Below, one piece after another: positions 58,442-64,000 of a stretch of 64,000 nucleotides of DNA. The first letter of the stretch is position 1. Each line of letters starts with the position of its first letter. The position numbers and the translations under genes were made by a program. Source of the DNA: Micavibrio sp. (GTDB lineage: Bacteria > Pseudomonadota > Alphaproteobacteria > Micavibrionales > UBA9664). The notes under the pieces were generated by a model. That model saw nothing but the letters and a program-made list of their open reading frames with translations, searched no databases and was not told where the DNA came from. Location: the NCBI GenBank assembly GCA_002699085.1, contig PAAR01000016.1, forward strand, positions 1 through 64,000. Direction: 5' to 3'.

Positions 58442-59075
58442 GGGTGACCTCAAACAATACATGAAGGAAGAATACCGCACGGCAGAACGTGCCGTGACGC
58501 TCGGCATTCGTGAGGCAACAAACGGTTTGAAGATGGCGATGCGTCGCCAGGTACATTCGTCTGGTCTGGGACAGCGCATGGCCAATACCTGGCGCGGTGA
58601 TATTTATCCGCGTGGGCAAAATTCTATTCGGGCGGCGGGTCTGGTTTATACCAAAGCCAGCAAGATCATGGCGGGTTTTGATGAAGGTGCGGTCATTAAA
58701 TCCAAAGATGGCTGGTGGCTGGCGATCCCAACCCCCAATGCGCCAAAGCGCGGTGTCGGCGGTAAGCGGATAAATCCCTCCAACTTTCCTGAGCATCGCT
58801 ATGGCAAGCTTCGTTTTGTGTATCGGCGGAATGGGCCGTCCTTGCTGGTGGTCGAAAATGTGCAGGCATCTTACAGCCGTAAAACAGGCGATATGCGCGG
58901 CTTTCGCAAAGCCAGTCAGAGAAACCTAAAAACAGGCCGTAATCTTTCAACCGCCGTGATGTTCTGGCTTGTGCCACAGGTCAAATTGCCAAAGCTGATC
59001 CGTTTCGATGAAGAAGCCAAGCGTTGGTATGACAAACTGCCAAGGCTGATTTTGAAAAACTGGCCAGATGATTAG
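58419..59075 (+). CDS. DUF6441 minor tail/head-tail protein
   Basis: Protein of 218 residues; the ATG at 58419 lies 9 nt after AAAGG, and an ATG at 58413 is possible. DUF6441 features are RTAERAVTLGIREATNGLKM, RMANTWRGDIYPRG, and WWLAIPTPNAPKRGVGGKRI. The basic, HK97-gp10-like character suggests a tail-completion role (gpZ analogue). It lies between the FII-like gene and the tail-terminator gene. Confidence 0.75.
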   Translation: MRLKAAIEGDLKQYMKEEYRTAERAVTLGIREATNGLKMAMRRQVHSSGLGQRMANTWRGDIYPRGQNSIRAAGLVYTKASKIMAGFDEGAVIKSKDGWWLAIPTPNAPKRGVGGKRINPSNFPEHRYGKLRFVYRRNGPSLLVVENVQASYSRKTGDMRGFRKASQRNLKTGRNLSTAVMFWLVPQVKLPKLIRFDEEAKRWYDKLPRLILKNWPDD

Positions 59076-59087
59076 GATAAAACAAAC

Positions 59088-59522
59088 ATGACATCAAAAC
59101 GAGAGCAGGCCTTAGCGGGCCTTTTTTTATGCCTGCAAAATGGGATGAGCGGTGTTGCGGTTTTACGGAATGAACCGTTACCCACCAAAATCCCTGCATC
59201 AGGATTGTTCATTTTGCGTGATGGCGATGCAGGCGAGCCTGAAATAACGCTCTCCCCGACACGGTATCACTATGCCCATGTCGCAGAAATTGAGGTGCTG
59301 GTGCAAAAGCCAAATCCTGACGCGCGTGATGCGGCATTGGATGCATTGCTGGTGGCGCTAGGCGATACGCTCGGCGCTGATGCAACACTCTCAGGTGCGG
59401 TGGATTACATGTCCATCGGCTCACCTGAATTTCTAACCGAAAACGTGGATGGTGCGCCCGCTATTAAGGCGGCAGTCGTGCCGATCACGCTTGAATATAC
59501 AACCCTTAACCCACTTCAATAA
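59088..59522 (+). CDS. tail terminator/minor tail protein (gpU-like)
   Basis: Protein of 144 residues. It starts TSKREQALAGLFLCLQNGMS, then alternates strands and helices (ITLSPTRYHYAHVAEIEVLV, ARDAALDALLVALGDTLGAD). This is the fold pattern of tail terminator proteins, and the protein occupies the gpU position before the tail tube. The first 15 codons overlap a terminator-like hairpin. Family by position; no single strong motif. Confidence 0.68.
   Translation: MTSKREQALAGLFLCLQNGMSGVAVLRNEPLPTKIPASGLFILRDGDAGEPEITLSPTRYHYAHVAEIEVLVQKPNPDARDAALDALLVALGDTLGADATLSGAVDYMSIGSPEFLTENVDGAPAIKAAVVPITLEYTTLNPLQ
59107..59136 (+). terminator. terminator-like hairpin with alternative pairing inside the tail terminator gene
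   Basis: AGGCC (59107-59111), loop TTAGCG, GGCCT (59118-59122), then TTTTTT to 59128. It starts 19 nt after the A of the ATG, as in the sigma-like gene. GCAGGC (59105-59110) can instead pair with GCCTGC (59131-59136), which would break the first stem, an attenuator-like arrangement. Confidence 0.5.
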
Positions 59523-59536
59523 AGGAGAAACAGAAT

Positions 59537-60478
59537 ATGTCACGCGCTTACGGGTGGAATGCCCGCATGTTACTTGGTTTTGAAACCACTTATGGTACGC
59601 CCCCAAATGCGGGGGCTTTTCATGTCATCCCCTTTGTGTCCTCCGATTTGGACTCCGCGCAAGGGTTGATTGAGTCCAATGTTCTGGGATTGGGTCGTGA
59701 TCCCACTGCCCCGTTTCAAGATGTGATCAATGTGGATGGTGATGTTGTTGTACCGGTTGATCTTCGCAATATCGGCTTATGGCTCAAAGCCATGTTTGGT
59801 GCGCCAACCACCACAGGTGATGATCCTTATACCCATGAATTTAAATCAGGGGCAATCACACTGCCCAGTATTGCGGTGGAAGTTGGTTTGCCTGAAATTC
59901 CTGATTTCCCTCTATTCACGGGTGTGCGTGCCAACAGCATGGCGTTTAACTTTGCCAGATCAGGTGAGGCTCAAATCACTGTTGGGCTCATTGGTCAGGG
60001 GGAAACACCGCAAACGGTCACCCGTGATGCCAACCCCAGCCAAGCGGATTACACACGGTTTTCACAATTCCAAGGATCGGTCAAACAAGGCGGTCAGGCG
60101 CTGGGGAATGTCACTTCAGCGGCGCTCACTTATAGCAACAATCTGGAGCGTATCGAAACCATTCGTGATGACGGCAAGATTGATGGCGTTGACCCCGGCG
60201 TTGCGTCCCTAAGCGGAAATATCACTGTGCGCTATGCCGATACCATATTGATGGATGCGGCGCGTGCCGGCACGCCGATTGATCTGGAATTATCCTACAT
60301 CATCGATGCAAATCGCCAGCTGGTCATTGAATGTCATGAGGTTTATTTGCCAAAGCCAAAACGATCCATTTCAGGGCCAAACGGCATTGAAGCCTCTTAC
60401 GACTATCAAGGCGCAAAAGATGCCGTTCTGGGCAACATGGCCACAATCACCCTTATCAACGATGTGGAGACTTATTAA
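59537..60478 (+). CDS. phage tail tube protein
   Basis: Protein of 313 residues. It starts [20 protein letters not shown] and continues with beta-rich repeats; [20 protein letters not shown] and [15 protein letters not shown] are typical of Tail_tube family members. It polymerises into the non-contractile tail tube of a siphovirus. The stop codon overlaps the start of the tail chaperone gene (TAATG). Confidence 0.82.
   Translation: MSRAYGWNARMLLGFETTYGTPPNAGAFHVIPFVSSDLDSAQGLIESNVLGLGRDPTAPFQDVINVDGDVVVPVDLRNIGLWLKAMFGAPTTTGDDPYTHEFKSGAITLPSIAVEVGLPEIPDFPLFTGVRANSMAFNFARSGEAQITVGLIGQGETPQTVTRDANPSQADYTRFSQFQGSVKQGGQALGNVTSAALTYSNNLERIETIRDDGKIDGVDPGVASLSGNITVRYADTILMDAARAGTPIDLELSYIIDANRQLVIECHEVYLPKPKRSISGPNGIEASYDYQGAKDAVLGNMATITLINDVETY
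59599..59620 (+). terminator. hairpin with short T tract inside the tail tube gene
   Basis: GCCCCC (59599-59604), loop AAATGC, GGGGGC (59611-59616), TTTT to 59620: a perfect 6-bp all-GC stem starting 62 nt after the ATG. The T tract is shorter than in the other three intragenic hairpins. Confidence 0.45.
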
Positions 60479-61032
60479 TGCTAAAACTCAATATCCAAAC
60501 AGAAGCCTACTGGCTTGAACTGGGTTTGGGCGTGAAGGTTAAAGTGCGCCCATGCACCAGCCCGATTTTCTATGCCGCGCGTGCCTTTATGAACAAGCGT
60601 TTGACGGAGCTTGGCGAAGAATACCGCAAGCGAAAAGAGATCGGCGCATCGATGGAAGATCTTCCTGATGTTGAAAATCCTGAAATTCGTGAAGCGCTGG
60701 CCGAGGAATATCTCGCACGCGGTCTTGCCCGTGCGGCCATTGTTGATTGGGACGGTATTTTGGAATCTGACGGTGATGAAAAAGCACCTGTCACGCCTGA
60801 AAAGATTGATGAACTCATGACAGGGTTTTGGTCTATCGCTGCCAGTTTCTCTCAACAATACACAGGCGTACGGGAGTTGATTGAAGCTGAAAAAAAAGAC
60901 TTGAGCGCCGCGCCGAATGGCACTTCGGAGACGGCGCAGGATACTGCCAAAACTGCTCCCCCAGCGAAGCGGGTAAATTCAAAAAGTCGTGCGAAGACTG
61001 CCCGTTCGAAGTCAACGCACCGGAAAGCCTAG
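60478..61032 (+). CDS. tail assembly chaperone, unshifted product (gpG-like)
   Basis: Protein of 184 residues read without frameshift. The N-terminal domain ([20 protein letters not shown], helix [20 protein letters not shown]) is followed by a second helical part and a basic, low-complexity C-terminus ([20 protein letters not shown]). The position between tail tube and tape measure is that of lambda gene G. A slippery heptamer at codons 138-140 allows a -1 shift to a longer product; the low-complexity tail is the part that would be replaced. Confidence 0.78.
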   Translation: MLKLNIQTEAYWLELGLGVKVKVRPCTSPIFYAARAFMNKRLTELGEEYRKRKEIGASMEDLPDVENPEIREALAEEYLARGLARAAIVDWDGILESDGDEKAPVTPEKIDELMTGFWSIAASFSQQYTGVRELIEAEKKDLSAAPNGTSETAQDTAKTAPPAKRVNSKSRAKTARSKSTHRKA

Positions 61033-61211
61033 AGGGTTTTCAAGCGTGGGATATTGCTTGTCGCGTATCCCCACAAATCAGAAACAGCTTTCCCTTGTCT
61101 GAAGCTATAAGCCTTGCCTCTGCGCTGGGCTATGACATGGCCGTTATGGGAGAGCTGTTGCCCGCACTATCAACCGGTATCACCAAAGCCTTGATGGCTC
61201 ATAAGGAATAA
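60478..61211 (+). CDS. tail assembly chaperone, -1 frameshift fusion (gpGT-like)
   Basis: Reading frame 1 to 60897 and then, after a -1 shift, frame 3 from 60897 to the stop at 61209-61211, gives about 244 residues. The shifted part is a well-formed domain: [66 protein letters not shown]. Its Cys pairs and ELLP end are typical of the T part of tail chaperones in alphaproteobacterial phages. No good independent start codon exists for this frame, which favours frameshifting. Confidence 0.7.
60891..60897 (+). other. -1 programmed frameshift site (A AAA AAA)
   Basis: Codons GAA AAA AAA GAC (60889-60900) contain the heptamer A_AAA_AAA in zero frame, followed by G. This is one of the most efficient -1 slippery sites in bacteria. 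It lies exactly where the downstream frame opens into the T-like domain. Confidence 0.75.
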
Positions 61212-61222
61212 ACAAACTTACA

Positions 61223-64000
61223 ATGCGTCGTTCTCAAAAAAATATGTCGATCCGTCTTGCCGTGGTGGATGGGAAAAAGGTTGAAGATACCTTTTCTCGC
61301 ATCGGTAATAAAGGACAGCGGGCATTTGAGCGCATTGAGCGTTCTACCAAGCCTGCAAGCGCTGGATTAAAAGCCGTTGATACCACGGCGCGTGCCTTGA
61401 ATAACGTGTTTCGTCAAGCAGCAGGACTTGTGGCAGCTTACGCTGGGATTACGGGTATTCTTGCCTCCGTGCGTTCCGTTAATGAAACCGGTATGGCGTT
61501 TCAGGGATTAGGCACGGCGCTGGAAACCATCACAGGATCAAGTGCTGGCGCACGCGCAGAACTGAAATTCCTTGAAGAACAAGCCGAACGCTTAGGGCTT
61601 AATCTGCTGGAAACCGCGCAATCTTATATGCAGATTGCTGCCGCCGCCAAAGGGACTGAGCTGGCGGGCGATGGTACGCGCCAGATATTCACCGCCATTG
61701 CTGAAGCCTCCACTGTGCTTCAGCTTTCTGTTGATCAAACAAATGGTGCGCTCAGAGCTATCGGGCAAATCATGTCCAAGGGTAAGGTGCAGGCCGAAGA
61801 ATTGCGCGGGCAATTGGGTGAGCGGCTTTATGGTGCATTCCAGCTTGCTGCACGCGGTATGGGCATTACCACGGCAGAGCTTGATAAAATGCTGGAGCAA
61901 GGCCAAGTGGTGGCCGAAGACTTCCTGCCGAAATTCGCCGCTGAAATCCGTAAGACTTTCTCCGATGGTGTGCCTGCTGCCTCGATGACGGCGCGCGCGG
62001 AAATGAACCGCTTTAATAATGTAATTTTAGAGATTGAACGCACTATCGCCGCATCCGGCTTTTTGGATGGTGTGACACAAGGTTACCGCACCCTTAACAA
62101 AACACTCGAAGACCCTGCGGTCGTGGATGCCGCGCGAGAATTAGGGCAAACATTAGGCTCTGCCATTGCAACAGCAGCGGAAGGCCTTGCGTTTCTGATA
62201 GAAAATGCCGATTTGGCTGTCACGGCACTTGGAGTACTGGTGATTGCCCGCACAGTTGCGGGTGCGGTAACGCTTCTCAATGCATCCATTGCAAGTAATG
62301 CAGGATTGATTGTCGGCCTTCACATGGCCAACAGCATTTCCACTGCCTTTGCCATCCGTCTTGTGGCGGTGGAAGCGGCAACCAAACTGGCAACATTGGC
62401 GATGGTGGGATTTCGTTCTGCCTTAATGTTGGTGGGTGGCCCCGTGGGGCTGGCCGTATTGGCTGGTATTGCCGTTTTGAAACTCGCATCCGGTCATGAT
62501 GCCGCAGCAAAAGCCGCCCGTGATCACGCCGAAGAATTAAAGGAGATCAAAGAAGAACTTGGCAAAACCGCCGAAGCCGCATCGGATTTAAGCGAGGCAT
62601 TGAGTGAAAGTGAGAGCGTTTACCGTTTTACCAAGCAGCTGGAAACAGCCAAAGAAAATATCATCGATCTGCAAAAAGAATTAAAGTTCGGCGGCATAGG
62701 TGGGTTTTGGGATCAATTTAGCCGTTTTGGCAAACCTCTTCAGAACGACCTTTACCAAATTCGCCAAGCCTTCAATCAGGGCAAGTTATCGGCGACGGAG
62801 TATTCCGAAGCGTTATTCAAGCTGGCAACCAAATATCCTGACTTCGGTGAACAAGCTGAGGAAGTACAACGCCAAGTTTTTGCGTTACTGGCGGCAGAAC
62901 GTGCCGCTAAAAAAGCCGCCGCCGCGCTGGATGAATTGCGGAATCCAAAAACCAAGAATGCTGCGCCAGATGCTCCAACGCCATCTGCCCCAGCAGAGGT
63001 GATCCCTGAATTATCGGACGCCGATAAAAAACGGATTACAGATCGCATCACGGAATTGCACGCAGAAGAACAAGCGCTTCAACGCTTAAATGCTGCACGC
63101 AATCAAGGCGAAACGGCAGTACGCCGTGCCATGATTGCCAATGAACAGGATCAGGCATTGCGTCGCTTGGGGCTGGATGTCACAGGCGCACAAAGTGATG
63201 AGCAAAAAGAATATGCCCAGCAGATTAAATCGCTGGTGGGTGATATCTATCAATTACAAGAAGCGGATAAAAGTTACCAAGACACCATCCGTGAAAATAA
63301 TAAGTTAGCGCAAGAACGTGAACGGCTGGTTGAAGATGTCCGCCAAAAATATGATGCGCTGGATACGTCTTTATCGGCGGCAATTAAACGTGCAGGTGAA
63401 TGGCGCAGTGAAGCTTTAACAGGTCTTGATAGCACCAAGGCGGGCTATGCTGATTTTGCCGCGCAGGTGGATGCGGTTTATAACGATATGATCGCCAAAG
63501 CTCGTGATGAGGATTTGCAAAATTCGAAACGCTGGGAAGACGGCATTAAACGCGGTTTGCAAAGCGTTATAGATGAAGCCGATGATATGGCGAGCAAAGC
63601 CGAGCGCGGTGTCACCTCTATGTTTAAAAGCATGGAAGATGCGCTGGTTAGTTTTGTTACAACGGGTAAGCTGGATTTTAAATCCATGGCTGATTCCATC
63701 ATCGCCGATATGGTGCGGATGCAAATCCAGTCCAGTATCACAAAACCACTGGCGGGTGCGCTGGGTGGTTTTCTGGGTGATATTGCAGGCTCAATCTTTG
63801 GTGCGCCTGCGGGCGCTGGCACGGCCTCCACAGCCACTGCTCACACTGGTGGTGTGATTGGCAACGACACTTTACGCATGCGCTCTGTCAATCCTGCGGT
63901 GTTTACAGGTGCGCCTCGTTTTCACACTGGCGGTATTGTCGGCAATGAAGTGCCGATTATCGCCAAACAAGGTGAAGCCGTCTTTACGCCAGGGCAGATG
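61223..64000 (+). CDS. tail tape measure protein, lambda family (3' end outside window)
   Basis: Open for 926 codons to the window edge. The ATG at 61223 is used; an ATG at 61244 is possible. The N-terminal tape-measure domain (GQRAFERIERSTKPASAGLK, SYMQIAAAAKGTELAGDGTR, AEELRGQLGERLYGAFQLAA) is followed by hydrophobic segments near residues 320-430 and a coiled coil. The lambda-type C-terminal motif is SMEDALVSFVTTGKLDFKSM...IIADMVRMQIQS. Near the edge, FHTGGIVGNEVPIIAKQGEA is the usual end signature, so little is missing. It sets tail length. Confidence 0.92.
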   Translation, partial: MRRSQKNMSIRLAVVDGKKVEDTFSRIGNKGQRAFERIERSTKPASAGLKAVDTTARALNNVFRQAAGLVAAYAGITGILASVRSVNETGMAFQGLGTALETITGSSAGARAELKFLEEQAERLGLNLLETAQSYMQIAAAAKGTELAGDGTRQIFTAIAEASTVLQLSVDQTNGALRAIGQIMSKGKVQAEELRGQLGERLYGAFQLAARGMGITTAELDKMLEQGQVVAEDFLPKFAAEIRKTFSDGVPAASMTARAEMNRFNNVILEIERTIAASGFLDGVTQGYRTLNKTLEDPAVVDAARELGQTLGSAIATAAEGLAFLIENADLAVTALGVLVIARTVAGAVTLLNASIASNAGLIVGLHMANSISTAFAIRLVAVEAATKLATLAMVGFRSALMLVGGPVGLAVLAGIAVLKLASGHDAAAKAARDHAEELKEIKEELGKTAEAASDLSEALSESESVYRFTKQLETAKENIIDLQKELKFGGIGGFWDQFSRFGKPLQNDLYQIRQAFNQGKLSATEYSEALFKLATKYPDFGEQAEEVQRQVFALLAAERAAKKAAAALDELRNPKTKNAAPDAPTPSAPAEVIPELSDADKKRITDRITELHAEEQALQRLNAARNQGETAVRRAMIANEQDQALRRLGLDVTGAQSDEQKEYAQQIKSLVGDIYQLQEADKSYQDTIRENNKLAQERERLVEDVRQKYDALDTSLSAAIKRAGEWRSEALTGLDSTKAGYADFAAQVDAVYNDMIAKARDEDLQNSKRWEDGIKRGLQSVIDEADDMASKAERGVTSMFKSMEDALVSFVTTGKLDFKSMADSIIADMVRMQIQSSITKPLAGALGGFLGDIAGSIFGAPAGAGTASTATAHTGGVIGNDTLRMRSVNPAVFTGAPRFHTGGIVGNEVPIIAKQGEAVFTPGQM

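Noticed and set aside
60970-61211. Independent gene for the T-like domain
   Set aside because: No ATG or GTG with a ribosome-binding site opens this frame before the domain begins; a -1 frameshift at 60891-60897 explains it better.

Overview
The window looks like chromosome, or a very large replicon, from a Gram-negative alphaproteobacterium of moderate GC. This is inference. It rests on RND/outer-membrane-factor systems, a deacylase that acts on lipid A, and a 3' half of an initiator tRNA-Met in the usual alphaproteobacterial form. It also rests on a prophage whose gene families (DUF2924 plus serine recombinase, DUF6362, DUF6441, DUF6900) are typical of that class. No rRNA or complete tRNA gene and no CRISPR array was seen.

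Left part (1-33140), efflux, defence and copper. 1-909 is the end of an ABC-2 permease. 2325-8724 is a TetR-controlled AcrA-AcrB-OprM-type multidrug pump, divergent from a TetR/LpxR-like pair and followed by a broken second TetR gene. 9375-20110 is a defence island. It has a type I restriction-modification operon (ribbon-helix-helix gene, hsdM, hsdS, an abortive-infection-domain gene, hsdR). Convergent to it is an operon of a small HTH protein, a zinc-hook AAA_13 ATPase resembling RloC, and a membrane protein. 20262-31323 is a long copper/silver operon (Cys-rich secreted protein, CusB, CusA, DUF2231, CusC, two small membrane proteins, an APC permease, CopA). A convergent class II Fic protein follows. 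At 33096-33140 lies a truncated 3' half of an initiator tRNA gene, probably the scar of island integration.

Right part (33141-64000), a lambda-type prophage running off the window. Early genes are DUF2924, serine recombinase, a ParB-like HTH, a sigma-like factor, DUF6362 and an initiator-like HTH gene carrying inverted DnaA boxes and 24-bp iterons. After a gap come two DNA methyltransferases, a possible HEPN-like cargo gene, DUF3489, TerS, TerL, gpW, portal, S49 protease with nested scaffold, gpD, capsid E, head-tail and tail genes, a tail chaperone with a -1 frameshift site, and the tape measure protein. Between the early genes and the methyltransferases (about 38320-46790) sits an AT-rich block: an AAA/DUF4143 ATPase and a czcCBA plus CDF zinc/cobalt/cadmium resistance operon. 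It appears to be cargo carried by the prophage.

Most notable signals: (i) three copies of a 29-bp element, TCGTC-N16-GCAGACCT, ahead of prophage early genes, in an element that encodes a sigma-like factor; (ii) terminator-like hairpins with T tracts inside four phage coding sequences, two of them starting exactly 19 nt after the ATG; (iii) a C5-methyltransferase whose 3' half reads as a recognisable protein in two frames; (iv) the AAAAAAA frameshift site for the tail chaperone. All functional names come from reading motifs by eye. No database search was run.
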